From JANQLU01 sp964434955 (GTDB lineage: Bacteria > Planctomycetota > Planctomycetia > Pirellulales > Pirellulaceae), in the NCBI GenBank assembly GCA_964434955.1, contig CAYSXI010000001.1, positions 56,728 to 120,727 of the forward strand: a stretch of DNA of 64,000 nt. The letters run 5' to 3'. Positions within the stretch are counted from its first letter, which is position 1. Every line of letters starts with the position of its first letter. A model generated the notes under the pieces. The model ran no database searches. It was not told the origin of the DNA and saw only the letters and a program-made list of their open reading frames with translations. Position numbers and translations under genes: made by a program. Shown in pieces: positions 1 through 9,187 of this stretch.

Positions 1-2561
1 GGGTTCATTCGCTGAGCGTAAAGCGTTCGCATTTCATTGAGCCGCTTGTACCCATCTTGCAGCTGCTTGTTCAGCTTCTGAACCTGCCTCTCTTTTCCTT
101 GCTGTTTCTTGAGGCGGTCGCGATTCTTGCGAACCTGTTGCAGCTTTTGGCCCAGCTTTTGAATGGCCTTTGGATCCACCTTTTTGCCGTCATCGCTTTT
201 GGGAGCGTATTGGTCGACCAGGGCTTGCAGCCAACCGTCCCCGGGGCGATTGATCAGGACATGAATGTCGCGATCATTCTGCAGGTAAACGGTTTGCAAG
301 AGACTTGGGTCCATGGAACGATCACAGTCGCAACTGTTATCGCGTGTCGACGCACCAAACAAGCCGAGCGCGAACTGGGCATTGATCCGTGCACCGCCAC
401 GATTGTTATTGCCGCCACGATAACGATTCAGTTGAATCGCTCCATAAATCGCGCGTCGATTAAGCGAATCACGATGGGAATCCATCACTTCGTTGTTAGC
501 GGTTGAACTGGTAATTGCATCGTAGACAACTTCCGCCGGCATTCGCCTTGGAATCGAATGGCTGAAGTTTCTTTCGTCCGCGCGATTCGATTCATTCGGT
601 TTCCAGGAAAGTTGGTAGGTTCGACTATTGCAAATCTCGCGATGCAACCATTTCATATCAAAGTCGTTTTCAATGAACCCTTGAGTCAGGTAATCGAGCA
701 AGGGTGCATTGCTGGGCGGATTGGCAAGGTTCAAGTCGTCGGTCGGGCTAACGATTCCAACATTGAAGTAGTTTGCCCAAACTCGATTCACAAACGCCTT
801 GGCGAAGTAAGGATTGCCAGGCGCTCGAAGCCAATCCATCACCATTTCACGCGGATCTTTGACTTTACGGATATTGGTTTTTTCGCCACCGAGGATACTC
901 GCGTAGATGCTGTTATCACGATTTCGGCCGCGTCGATTTCGATTGCGATTGCGATCGAGAGGACGAGGGGGTGTCAGCATCAGCTGGTCAAACGGAACCG
1001 TCGCACCTTCCTGCATTTTCTTTCGAATCTGCTGGCGAAGCATTCCGTTGTTCATCTGACCTCTCTCGATCCCCAATTCCTTCAAGATCTTTTGATAGTC
1101 TTCTTTGTCCGCGTCGAGGCGTTGTGGTTGGACGCTATTGACGCTGGTAAACATCTGAGCAAACAGCTTGAAGTCAGTTTTTGTCCACTGATCAAAGGGG
1201 TGTTTGTGACACTGCGCGCATTGGATCCGAATGCCAAGGAACGAGTGGGCAAAACTGATGGCGCGAGAATTTCCATCGCGGAACGTGCGGCGTTGCCAGT
1301 AGTAAGGCATGCTTTCGCGCTCGGCATATTTTTTCCCCGACGCGTCACGACTGATCGCGCTCATTTCCTTGCAATATTCGTAATACGATTCGTCCGTATT
1401 ACGACTTTTGGCAATCACGAAGCCTTCCACGATGTCGTCGTAAGGAACATTGTCCTTCACTCGTTGATAGACCCACTGATACCATTGGCGACTTGCAATC
1501 GTGGAATTCGAACCGACGTTGTTTAATTCACGCGGCGAGTTTCCAGTGAAGTCGTTAATTTTCGTTGCCCACCAAGCCGCATACGCTGGCGAATCAAGTA
1601 GCTCATCAATCTTCTTCTGCCGCTTGTTGGGCGATGTATCGGAAAGAAATTTTTCAATTTCAGATGGTGCCGGTAGTGTCCCCGTCAAATCCAGGCTGAC
1701 GCGGCGCAGAAACATGGCGTCGTCACTCAATTCACTTTGGACAATGCCGAGTTTTCGAAGTTTCTGGACGACCAGTTTGTCCACTTTGGTGGGCGCGGGA
1801 ACCGAAGGATAGTTCTTCCCAAATTGCTTGGTGACGGGACGAACCACGGGAATCGGGACAACGGCTTTGTCGTAAAACACGACCACGTGAGAATCACCCG
1901 GTTTTCCAGAAGTCACTTGACCATCCGAGGAGATCTTTGAAATCTGCTCGTCATTGGACTGGAATCGGCAAAGCGGTGTTACGTCTTCACGTGTTCCGTC
2001 TTCCCAAATCGCAATGGCCTTCACCTGGACGTTTTGACTTTCTTTTGAAAACAGGATTTCCTGTGGCGTCACTTCCAGCCGCGCCAACTTATGTTCGGCA
2101 GACGCTTTTTCAGCGCCATTCTCGATCCAGTTTTTCAGCAAATGATATTGCCAACTTCCCTCGTCATAACGCTTTCCCCCCTCGTGATCATCGGCATCCG
2201 TTGGTTTTTTCAGGATCAAGCTTTCGAGGGGCTCTGCGGAATCAACGCGATCCGTATCCTTTTCCATGATGGCTTTGTGATCCGCATCAAAATCGTACCC
2301 GAAAAGCGAAAGCTGAAATCCGCCTCGCCCCTGAAACGAACCGTGACAGGCTCGGCCGTTGCAGCCCAATCGAGATAGCGTAGGAACGACATGCTTTTGA
2401 AAGTCGGGGACTTCTTTGACATCGCTATCGGCGAATCGAACAGTCACATCCTTTTTGGTGTTGCCATTCTTTTCATTCTTGTTTTCGTCCGCATGCAGAG
2501 GGAGCGCTACGGCCAGAAAAAGGATGCAACCAAGTAAACGAGAAGCGGTCGGTTGTTTCAT
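1..2561 (-). CDS. Planctomycete cytochrome-like surface protein, BIG2 + DUF1549 + DUF1553, C-terminus outside window
   Basis: The minus frame stays open from ATG at 2561 to the left edge, giving 853 residues with no stop, so the gene is cut by the window. A signal peptide (about residues 1-24) is followed by an unusual heme-type motif CNGRACH at 67-73 (CX4CH rather than CXXCH), as known for planctomycete cytochrome-like proteins. Next come an Ig-like BIG2 segment (about 150-220), a DUF1549 segment (RRVSLDLTGTLP), a DUF1553 segment (APGNPYFAKAFVNRVWANYF) and a coiled coil rich in K, Q and R at the visible end. It is the last visible gene of a minus-strand unit with an ECF sigma factor, a membrane protein and a secreted protein. 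The family is exported and suspected to act in redox or polysaccharide metabolism; its substrate is unknown. Family assignment is firm, function is not. Confidence 0.9.
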   Translation of the reverse strand, partial: MKQPTASRLLGCILFLAVALPLHADENKNEKNGNTKKDVTVRFADSDVKEVPDFQKHVVPTLSRLGCNGRACHGSFQGRGGFQLSLFGYDFDADHKAIMEKDTDRVDSAEPLESLILKKPTDADDHEGGKRYDEGSWQYHLLKNWIENGAEKASAEHKLARLEVTPQEILFSKESQNVQVKAIAIWEDGTREDVTPLCRFQSNDEQISKISSDGQVTSGKPGDSHVVVFYDKAVVPIPVVRPVTKQFGKNYPSVPAPTKVDKLVVQKLRKLGIVQSELSDDAMFLRRVSLDLTGTLPAPSEIEKFLSDTSPNKRQKKIDELLDSPAYAAWWATKINDFTGNSPRELNNVGSNSTIASRQWYQWVYQRVKDNVPYDDIVEGFVIAKSRNTDESYYEYCKEMSAISRDASGKKYAERESMPYYWQRRTFRDGNSRAISFAHSFLGIRIQCAQCHKHPFDQWTKTDFKLFAQMFTSVNSVQPQRLDADKEDYQKILKELGIERGQMNNGMLRQQIRKKMQEGATVPFDQLMLTPPRPLDRNRNRNRRGRNRDNSIYASILGGEKTNIRKVKDPREMVMDWLRAPGNPYFAKAFVNRVWANYFNVGIVSPTDDLNLANPPSNAPLLDYLTQGFIENDFDMKWLHREICNSRTYQLSWKPNESNRADERNFSHSIPRRMPAEVVYDAITSSTANNEVMDSHRDSLNRRAIYGAIQLNRYRGGNNNRGGARINAQFALGLFGASTRDNSCDCDRSMDPSLLQTVYLQNDRDIHVLINRPGDGWLQALVDQYAPKSDDGKKVDPKAIQKLGQKLQQVRKNRDRLKKQQGKERQVQKLNKQLQDGYKRLNEMRTLYAQRMN

Positions 2562-2606
2562 TTTGTCACCCGTCGAATGTCCAAACTCGAAAAATGGAGT
2601 TGAGAA

Positions 2607-3296
2607 CTAACCTTTTTTGGGATTCGTTTTCTTCTGATTCTTATTTTTGCGAGGCTTCGGCTTCATCTTGTTGATTTCATTTTGCGTCAACCGATCCAGG
2701 CGGCTGCTGTCGATGGACTTGATGTCGCGCAGCGATTTCTTGTTCCGTTCCACTCGTTCGAGCAAACGCTGATTGTCCAACTCCAAGCGTTTGGCGCGCC
2801 AATTGATATCTTCCTTGATAATCTTCTTGAGTTCGCCGCGAAGCTTGTCGTTGTCATTCAATGCCAGTTTCGCTGCCACCAACTTGATTCGCGATTGGGT
2901 TTTCCAGCTTCCCAATTCGATCTCGTATCGCTTTGGATCCTTCTGTTTCATGTTTTCAATGCGCGCCGACGCACGATTTATTTGGTTCATCGCCCGCTGA
3001 TAATCGGAAGGTCGATTTTTCTTGAGGTGGTCGAGCACCGACTTCAGTTCACGGTGGTTTTTCTCGACGAAGCTCAAGACGGCTTTTTCACGTTGTGGTG
3101 AAAGAAAAGCCACTTTTTTCTTTGCGGCCGACTCATTCGTTTTGACTTTCAACTTGTTCTTCTGATTGGAAGTCGAGTTTTGAACGGGAGCTTTCTGTTT
3201 TTGGCCGCCGGTTGAAAGACTCGAATCATCTTGTGCCGCGACAAGATTGGCGACACTGAGAATGGAAACGAACAGGAGGGAGATTTTTGTTTTCAT
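2607..3296 (-). CDS. Secreted coiled-coil protein, unknown function
   Basis: This 229-residue protein starts with a clear signal peptide (MKTKISLLFVSILSVANLVAA). A low-complexity S/Q/K segment follows, then a long charged helical region (about 65-210) with coiled-coil character, and a very basic tail (KPKPRKNKNQKKTNPKKG). I do not recognise a named domain. It lies 26 bp downstream of the putative anti-sigma gene and 45 bp upstream of the DUF1549/1553 gene on the same strand, so co-transcription is likely. The layout resembles small periplasmic partners found between planctomycete ECF systems and their large surface proteins. The basic tail might bind polyanions, but that is a guess. Confidence 0.75.
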   Translation of the reverse strand: MKTKISLLFVSILSVANLVAAQDDSSLSTGGQKQKAPVQNSTSNQKNKLKVKTNESAAKKKVAFLSPQREKAVLSFVEKNHRELKSVLDHLKKNRPSDYQRAMNQINRASARIENMKQKDPKRYEIELGSWKTQSRIKLVAAKLALNDNDKLRGELKKIIKEDINWRAKRLELDNQRLLERVERNKKSLRDIKSIDSSRLDRLTQNEINKMKPKPRKNKNQKKTNPKKG

Positions 3297-3322
3297 TGAA
3301 GAATGGCAGAGTAGGTTGAGAA

Positions 3323-3913
3323 CTAGGGTGTCATTGAATTGCCTTCCGGTGACGAACCGGAGTCAAATTCACGCAATGCTTCGACCAACCAGGCCGACTC
3401 GGCGTCCGTCGAATCAAGCGATACTTCGCTCAGCGAAGCATTCGACAGCTCATTGGATTCATCCAACAAATCTGCCGTTTCGCCATCAAACGAAGCCGCC
3501 CACACATTGGCAATTTGTCCCGTGTCTTCCGGAACGTTGAGGGATGGGTTTTGTGCGACATCTCCAGGTTGATTCCATTGCGAACCAATCCATCCGAACA
3601 GAATGACAGCGACTGCCGCTGCGACGACCGTGCCGATATATCCGGCGACCTGCTTCCAGGGGGAAACCTGGTTTTCCCGGGAAGCGGGAGAGCCCCCGGC
3701 CGGAGAAACTTTCTTCGATTCGTCACGGAGCGCCCGTCGGGTCAGGCCGATCAGTTGAACGGCTTCAACGAGAGCCGCCTGGGCTTCCGCGTTATCTGCA
3801 AGAAGTTGCTCGAACTCTTCGGCAACCGGCGAATCGAGTTCTCCACAAACATATTGAAAGGCAACCCATTGATAGGAGTCGTCTTTCCATTTCTGTTCGG
3901 ATTCGAAGTTCAT
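3323..3913 (-). CDS. Single-pass membrane protein, probable anti-sigma factor
   Basis: About 196 residues if started at ATG 3913; a TTG four codons upstream at 3925 is also possible. The cytoplasmic N-terminal part contains a segment typical of planctomycete anti-sigma-like proteins (VAFQYVCGELDSPVAEEFEQLLADN). A basic linker and one membrane helix (about 90-112, YIGTVVAAAVAVILFGWIGS) follow, then an acidic extracytoplasmic tail. The gene lies 67 bp downstream of the ECF sigma gene, the usual position of an anti-sigma factor. A canonical zinc-binding HxxxCxxC motif is not visible, so the role rests on topology and context. Membrane tethering of the sigma factor is inference. Confidence 0.65.
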   Translation of the reverse strand: MNFESEQKWKDDSYQWVAFQYVCGELDSPVAEEFEQLLADNAEAQAALVEAVQLIGLTRRALRDESKKVSPAGGSPASRENQVSPWKQVAGYIGTVVAAAVAVILFGWIGSQWNQPGDVAQNPSLNVPEDTGQIANVWAASFDGETADLLDESNELSNASLSEVSLDSTDAESAWLVEALREFDSGSSPEGNSMTP

Positions 3914-3980
3914 TTCGGTTCTCAAAATTCCCCCAACCCGAGTTTGAAACTCGAGTTGAGGGACGGGGTTGGAAGTCGGT

Positions 3981-4502
3981 TTAATATTCGTTGTGGTCTT
4001 TGAGGATTTGCGACAATTTTTGAACCGAAGTTCTCATCCTGGTCAAAACCGTCCCCAAAGGGATTTGTAGTTTCTCGGCGATCTCGGCAAACTTCAGGTC
4101 TTCATAGATCCTGAGTCGGACGACATCTTGTTGGGCAGGCGTCAGTCGGCCAATGGCCGCTTTGATTCGCTCGACTTGTTCCGGGTCGCGGGCATCACTG
4201 TAAATGTCGCCCGATGTTTCCTGCACAACCTCGGTCGAGATCTTGCTGATGGCCCGGTAGTCAATCTTCTGTCTTCGTCGAATCTCCATGGCCTGGTTGT
4301 AGGCCACCTTGAATAACCAGGCACGAACGTTCGTGTCTTCTTTGGGTGGCGTCTGGATCAGTTTGGTAAACGTTATCTGCAGCGCATCCGATGCCAAATG
4401 GGAATCGGCAAGCAGACCGGTGAGGTACCGATGAAGGTGCTCACGGTGCTGCTGAAAGTGTTTCTCGACAAACTGCGAGTCAAATTGATCCGATGTTGCC
4501 AA
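3981..4502 (-). CDS. ECF-type RNA polymerase sigma factor
   Basis: A 173-residue protein with the two ECF regions and nothing else. Sigma region 2 covers about 20-85 (YLTGLLADSHLASDALQITF, then AWLFKVAYNQAMEIRRR). Region 4 covers about 118-165 (LTPAQQDVVRLRIYEDLKF, then AEIAEKLQIPLGTVLTRM, the helix-turn-helix that reads the -35 box). The best start is TTG at 4502; the frame is open further upstream without an ATG, so the N-terminus is uncertain. It heads a unit with a membrane protein, a secreted protein and a DUF1549/1553 surface protein, which suggests it controls envelope genes, probably including its own operon. Confidence 0.92.
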   Translation of the reverse strand: MATSDQFDSQFVEKHFQQHREHLHRYLTGLLADSHLASDALQITFTKLIQTPPKEDTNVRAWLFKVAYNQAMEIRRRQKIDYRAISKISTEVVQETSGDIYSDARDPEQVERIKAAIGRLTPAQQDVVRLRIYEDLKFAEIAEKLQIPLGTVLTRMRTSVQKLSQILKDHNEY

Positions 4503-4768
4503 AATTCTCGGCCTGGTTACTACACCTAATGAAATGCGCTATCGGCAGGTTTTATTTTGTTTTGCAAAACACACAAGTGAACCATATGCCATCACCCGGC
4601 GTAAACTGTTGTTATGTATGGACTTAATTCGTTTGCACGGACCCAATTTTGGTGCTCTGACAAATGAAATCTTGATCCATGGTTGGGAGGCATCGCGAGG
4701 GTTTGTCAATTTAGCCGCTCAATGTCATGATGCTTGCTTCCATTTTGCCTTAACTTTTTGAGCTGTCA

Positions 4769-6580
4769 GTGTTTATCGGCCCTGTTTTTGTACGTGAAGC
4801 CACCGTCGCTCCCCGCCATTGGCGACATTACGTCATGCGGGCCGTTTATGCTTCTTTTTTGTTTCTATTGATGTGTACCGCCTGGTGGATCCTCGCCGGG
4901 ACACAGCTTATCAGAAGCATTGGTGACATGGCTCGATTCGGCGGCGTGCTATTTCAGATTCTGGCACCGCTGCAGTTGGCCTTGATCATGTTCATGTCGG
5001 CGATGCAATCCGCAAGTAACGTCGCCGTGGAGAAGGACAGGCAGACATTTATCCTGCTTTTGATGACTCGCCTGAATAACAGCGAGCTTGTCCTGGGGAA
5101 GCTTTCCGCCAGCCTGCTCAGTATCGCCGTGATGCTTTGCGTTTCATTGCCCATTTTCATGCTGATTGTACTTTTCGGCGGAAGCTCGTTTCAGCAAGTC
5201 GGCTGGACTTACGTGGTGACCGCGTTGACCGGTCTGGCAGCTGGGAGCTTGGGCTCGACGGTCGCCTTGTGGCGGGAAAAAACGTTTCAGACTCTTGCGC
5301 TTTCGGCACTCTCCATTGTTTTCTGGATTGGAATGTTTGAAGCGGTTGGATTGCTCAATACCAACCTGGGTGGAATGACGACGGAACAAATTGCCGGAGC
5401 CACTAGCCCGGTCCGAGCGATCTTTGCGGCCAGCAGCCCGACGGTTAGTCAAAACTGGTCAACGACGGTTTTGCCGTTCCTGGGCGTGGCAAGTGCAATT
5501 GTCCTGTTCCTGAATGGACTTTCGATCTTGCGGGTAAGAAAGTGGAATCCGAACCGCGACATTCGCACGGGCCAGCTTCAATCCAATACTGCTGGCGAAT
5601 CCTTGTTTTCCGAGGAGGGCTCAAAGGACGAAAAACTGCGAACCGACCATGTGGACGATCGCTCACGGGAAGTCGGACAGAAGAGTCGTTCCGTTTGGGA
5701 CAACCCGGTGCTTTGGCGGGAAGCATGTACCTGGGCTTATGGAAAGAAGATTCTTTTCATTCGAATCACTTATTGGATCCTTGCTGCGGGAGTCGGTTTT
5801 TGGCTTTACTATCTCGCGAGCAATCAACTGTTAACGGCTGAGCCAACCGGCTCCGCGATTGATATACCACCGGCCGTTCGGCCCCTGGCTCCGTTCATTC
5901 TTGTAAGTTTGGTGATGCTCAACGCGTTGGCGGTCACTTCCATCACCAATGAGCGGGACGGCCGATCACTCGATCTCCTTTGGATGACCGATCTCTCACC
6001 GAAGGAATTTCTTTTCGGCAAACTCGGTGGCGTTCTCTATGTGGCTGCGGACGTCATTTTGCTGCCGATGGCAATGTGCGTCTACCTGTTTTTTAACGGG
6101 GCCATCTCGCTTGAAAACCTTGCCTATGTTTTGCTGGGTCTTGCAACGGTCATCATCTTCATTGCCGTCCTGGGATTGCATTGCGGGATGATTTACGCGA
6201 ACAGTCGTCAAGCGATTGGCGTCAGCCTGGGCACGGTGTTTTTCTTGTTCGTTGGTGTCGTGACCAGCATGGTCATGATGGTTTCGTTCACCGGAAACGT
6301 TGAGGCCCAGTTACCACCCTTTATTGCCTGCATGGTCGGTGGAAGTATCGGCCTGTACTCGGCACTCGGCCTAAGAAACCGCTCACCGGCGATTGCGCTG
6401 GCCTCGGCAACCTTGCCCCTGGCAATGTTTGTCGCGATCACCAGCTTCCTGCTCGGCCATTATCTGACCGTGTTTATGGTTGCTGGACTTGCCTACGGAT
6501 TTGCCGCAACGTCGATGATCGTCCCGGCATTGAGTGAGTTTCACTTCGCAATGGCGCGAGTCAAAACGGAAAACGAATAA
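4769..6580 (+). CDS. ABC-2 type transport permease, two permease halves in one chain
   Basis: A 603-residue integral membrane protein starting at GTG 4769. Two homologous-looking halves can be seen. Residues about 20-260 hold six hydrophobic segments with the motif EKDRQTFILLLMTRLNNSEL. Residues about 310-600 repeat the plan with ERDGRSLDLLWMTDLSPKEF. These E+D/R-rich loops after TM2 are typical of ABC-2 permeases, where the coupling helix contacts the ATPase. A hydrophilic linker (260-310) joins the halves. No ABC ATPase gene lies nearby, so its partner must be elsewhere. The 266 bp upstream (4503-4768) separate it from the divergent sigma gene; I see no convincing gene there. Substrate unknown. 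Confidence 0.85.
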   Translation: MFIGPVFVREATVAPRHWRHYVMRAVYASFLFLLMCTAWWILAGTQLIRSIGDMARFGGVLFQILAPLQLALIMFMSAMQSASNVAVEKDRQTFILLLMTRLNNSELVLGKLSASLLSIAVMLCVSLPIFMLIVLFGGSSFQQVGWTYVVTALTGLAAGSLGSTVALWREKTFQTLALSALSIVFWIGMFEAVGLLNTNLGGMTTEQIAGATSPVRAIFAASSPTVSQNWSTTVLPFLGVASAIVLFLNGLSILRVRKWNPNRDIRTGQLQSNTAGESLFSEEGSKDEKLRTDHVDDRSREVGQKSRSVWDNPVLWREACTWAYGKKILFIRITYWILAAGVGFWLYYLASNQLLTAEPTGSAIDIPPAVRPLAPFILVSLVMLNALAVTSITNERDGRSLDLLWMTDLSPKEFLFGKLGGVLYVAADVILLPMAMCVYLFFNGAISLENLAYVLLGLATVIIFIAVLGLHCGMIYANSRQAIGVSLGTVFFLFVGVVTSMVMMVSFTGNVEAQLPPFIACMVGGSIGLYSALGLRNRSPAIALASATLPLAMFVAITSFLLGHYLTVFMVAGLAYGFAATSMIVPALSEFHFAMARVKTENE

Positions 6581-6820
6581 TCAGCTGCCGGGTTTTTCGT
6601 ATCCAAGTGATTTGATGACGGCCAGCATTTCTTCGTAAGTGATGAACCGGCGACGATTCATCAACTTGTACTGATCAATCGCCCGGCCAAGCTCGGCCGC
6701 ATCGGGAGACAGACCATCGTGAGAGTTCGTGAATTGCCTACGCTCGACGCCCGGTGACTGACGCTGGGCGTTGGGGTCGCGGCGATCGATAAAATTGGAT
6801 TGGTCGGTAGTCGTCGACAT
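6581..6820 (-). CDS. Small conserved planctomycete protein of unknown function
   Basis: I choose ATG at 6820 (79 residues, MSTTTDQSNF) because an AAAAGGA ribosome site lies about 9 bases upstream; an ATG eight codons earlier lacks one. The C-terminal part (LGRAIDQYKLMNRRRFITY, then EEMLAVIKSLGYEK) is a compact basic helical region that I recognise as recurring in planctomycete genomes, often preceded, as here, by an RRQF-x-N-S stretch. It is soluble, without signal peptide or membrane segment. The end abuts the convergent ABC permease gene directly (6580/6581). The FITYEEMLAVIKSLGY helix pair could be a DNA- or protein-binding element, but no function is known to me. Confidence 0.7.
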   Translation of the reverse strand: MSTTTDQSNFIDRRDPNAQRQSPGVERRQFTNSHDGLSPDAAELGRAIDQYKLMNRRRFITYEEMLAVIKSLGYEKPGS

Positions 6821-7060
6821 GAGGGAGTCCTTTTCAATTGGCAATAAAGTCTAGGTCGCCGGGATCCTAATCGAGAATTGAAAAGCCGTTACCATCTGCA
6901 AATCCGTGTCGTTTGGTTGCTCTGTAACGGTTATGAGGGGCATTTGCGAGAATCGGACCCAAAAGCCTTTGTCTAAGATCGGCGTCTCGAAGATCGGAAT
7001 TTGGCGAAATTGATGAATTGCCGTTTGGCCGGATAGCACAGAGAAGTCACGTCGCTGCGA

Positions 7061-7999
7061 TCAATAACGTTTCGCCATCTCCGGCACGTTCGAATTCAGA
7101 TCGGCCATTCGAGTTTGAATCGACGGGTCGCCAGGAAACTTTTGGGCCGCCAGTCGAAGCGTGTTTTGTGCGGCGGTCCAATCGCCCTGTTTTTGCTGGG
7201 ACCGGCTCAACGCAAGAAATACCCGGCTGGAATTGTCCGGGTTGCGTGCTGCCCTGGCCAGGACTTCGGACGCCTTGCCGGGCATTTTCATTTTTTCAAA
7301 CAGTCGACCCTGCACAAGTGCGAGCGATTCGGGCTGCCGATTTTCGGGATGTTCGCCCGAAACCGTTTCGAGAACCGTCATTGCCTTCTTCAGGTTTCCA
7401 ATTTCAATAAGCGATTCAGCCAGGTGAAGCCGGACTTGCTCGGCGTCGATCTGGACTGCATAGGCATCGTCATTGTTTTCTAAAGTTAAAGCGCGATTGA
7501 AGCTTTCGATGGCGGCATCATTGTGCCCCATTCTTGCGAGAGCCCGGCCTCGGAGATCCCAACCGATCGCTGCGTTTCGATCCAAAGAAATCGATTGGTT
7601 TGCGTGCTCGAGCGCCGGACGCAGTTGCCCTTGGAGCAAATACAGCTCCCCCAACTCCTTATGAGTCTTGGCCGGGTTATTGGAATGAGGCAAAACCTTG
7701 TTGAGCTCGGAAATGGCCTGATTGAAATGACCGCCCCGTTTGTGGGCTTCAGCCAGGTTTTCTCGCAGTCGCTGATCATCCGGGCACGCATCGCATGCCC
7801 TCATGAAACAACCCTTTGCCTGTTCCACCTGGTCCTTTTGCAAAGCATCAAATCCCAGGCTCGTAAGCCAACGTGCCTGGGTTACGTTTTGACTCGCCGG
7901 GGGCTGAAGCAAACGACAGCCGCTGAAGCCGATGGTTACGATCGAAACGAGCAACGCGGAAACATACCGTCGCAGAAGCCTCGAACCTGGCTGAGGCAT
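7061..7999 (-). CDS. TPR-repeat lipoprotein
   Basis: With ATG at 7999 the protein has 312 residues and a classical lipoprotein signal (basic n-region, hydrophobic core, lipobox FSGC with Cys28). A GTG start at 8035 would only lengthen the n-region. From about residue 50 to the end it consists of tetratricopeptide repeats (for example RLRENLAEAHKRGGHFNQAI and AIGWDLRGRALARMGHNDAA), roughly seven to eight units. Such proteins act as scaffolds at the membrane; the partner is not evident. It stands alone, with 240 bp to the downstream small gene. Confidence 0.82.
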   Translation of the reverse strand: MPQPGSRLLRRYVSALLVSIVTIGFSGCRLLQPPASQNVTQARWLTSLGFDALQKDQVEQAKGCFMRACDACPDDQRLRENLAEAHKRGGHFNQAISELNKVLPHSNNPAKTHKELGELYLLQGQLRPALEHANQSISLDRNAAIGWDLRGRALARMGHNDAAIESFNRALTLENNDDAYAVQIDAEQVRLHLAESLIEIGNLKKAMTVLETVSGEHPENRQPESLALVQGRLFEKMKMPGKASEVLARAARNPDNSSRVFLALSRSQQKQGDWTAAQNTLRLAAQKFPGDPSIQTRMADLNSNVPEMAKRY

Positions 8000-8253
8000 T
8001 TCAGGGCTTTTCGATTGGACGGTTTGGTGGGTCACAGCGACAAAAGTCTATTTTGAGGAATGCCAAGCGGAGGACGTTAGCAGGAGCGAATTTGCAACGC
8101 CATACGAAACTGACAAAACGCTTCTCGCAGTAGCATTATCGGCTTATGTACGGCATCAAATTCCTTACAATCGATCAAAATTGTTATTCGCTAGCAAGCA
8201 ATTGCTGGCATCGGCTTTGGCAGGCAATCACAAATTCAAACAAGGGAAAAAGG

Positions 8254-8676
8254 GTGACCCAGGTCTACGAGCAAAACGAAATTCAGTTGGTATACCCGGA
8301 GAACTGGAAGCTCACCGAGAATCATTCATCTGAGACTTTGCAGATCAACATTGAATCCCCGAATGGTTGTTCCTGGGACTTGTTTGTTGTTCCGGTCGAG
8401 GCGACTCGCGAGGAATGGATGGGACACTTGCTCGAAACCATGGCCGAGCAATATGACAGCTTTGAACAGGAAGTCTTAACGTTTGAGTTAGGCGAACACG
8501 AGCTGCAGGGATACGAGTGCTTCTTCTATTATCTCGATCTTCTGATTTCGGTTCACGTTTTTTCGCTTCCATCCAAAGACGGGAAGAACCGGTTCGTGAT
8601 GTTCCAAGCCGAATCGCGTGAGTTTGACAGCAATCTGGAAGTCATGCGCGCTATGACGATGAGCCTGCTTCGGTAG
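8254..8676 (+). CDS. Small soluble PsbP/DcrB-like protein, unknown function
   Basis: I choose GTG at 8254 (140 residues) because AGGG lies 7 bases upstream and the protein then begins just before its folded part (QLVYPENWKLTENHSSETLQ). An ATG at 8146 would add 36 residues of unlike composition. The pattern of a YPENWK opening, alternating strands and a final strand/helix ending in MTMSLLR resembles the PsbP/DcrB/DUF1795 fold, seen by eye only. No signal peptide is present with this start, so it would be cytoplasmic. The ending resembles that of the lipoprotein at 60592-61722, which may share the fold. Confidence 0.6.
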   Translation: MTQVYEQNEIQLVYPENWKLTENHSSETLQINIESPNGCSWDLFVVPVEATREEWMGHLLETMAEQYDSFEQEVLTFELGEHELQGYECFFYYLDLLISVHVFSLPSKDGKNRFVMFQAESREFDSNLEVMRAMTMSLLR

Positions 8677-9187
8677 ACCGACGAATTTTCTAAACGGTCT
8701 TGTGACGTGCCAGCTTCAACCCTTTTCAACTGCCTGGCAAAAAATTCCGGCGTGGCAACTTGTCTGGATTGTATTGAAAAATCGGTAATCGAATTGTTTT
8801 TTTGTAAAGTTTTCAATGCTTGGGTTGCAGGAAAGGGTTGTCTTTTTTCGATGCTAGCCCATGAAGAGATCTCATCACAGGAAAAACAACCAAATGAGTG
8901 GGCGTTTTTCCGCGAAGGTCAGTGACTTGACATTCCCGCAACACGACGAGACATCAATTCAAGTCATTGGCACAGGCTTTGCATTTCTGATTACTGAAAA
9001 CTTGATTGACATCAATGGTTGGGACTTGGCGACCCGCAAGCCAAGTTCTGTTGAAGTGAACAGGAATGAAAGTTGTGACTTTGACAGGGACGTCATCCGT
9101 GAATCTAAGGCAAGAAGTCGCCTAAGTTTGGCGAACACCCCAAGCTAATATAACCAACGTAGCAGCCAGTTTTTCACGGAATCACTC
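8677..9187. other. Long region without a convincing gene, ending in a terminator
   Basis: Between the PsbP-like gene and the terminator lie about 510 bases with only weak open frames. The interval is more AT-rich than its neighbours around 8770-8850 (runs of T and A). It could hold a small RNA, a long 3' untranslated region or the doubtful small protein at 8894. I found no hallmark of tmRNA, RNase P RNA or SRP RNA in it. Confidence 0.5.
8894..9148 (+). CDS. Possible small protein before a terminator (doubtful)
   Basis: An 84-residue frame starts at ATG 8894, with AGGA 11 bases upstream, and stops 40 bases before the strong terminator at 9188. That position is what one expects for the last gene of a transcript, and it is the main argument. 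The sequence (MSGRFSAKVSDLTFPQHDET...) shows no domain, signal peptide or membrane segment I recognise. An ATG at 8861 in the same frame is an alternative. The transcript may instead be non-coding. Confidence 0.25.
   Translation: MSGRFSAKVSDLTFPQHDETSIQVIGTGFAFLITENLIDINGWDLATRKPSSVEVNRNESCDFDRDVIRESKARSRLSLANTPS

Noticed and set aside
558..1526. A 322-residue plus-strand open frame
   Set aside because: It is antisense to the DUF1549/DUF1553 gene, whose minus frame shows clear family motifs throughout. The plus translation has no protein-like features.
4534..4761. A 75-residue plus-strand open frame before the ABC permease
   Set aside because: No ribosome site, no recognisable composition, and it lies in the sigma/permease intergenic space.
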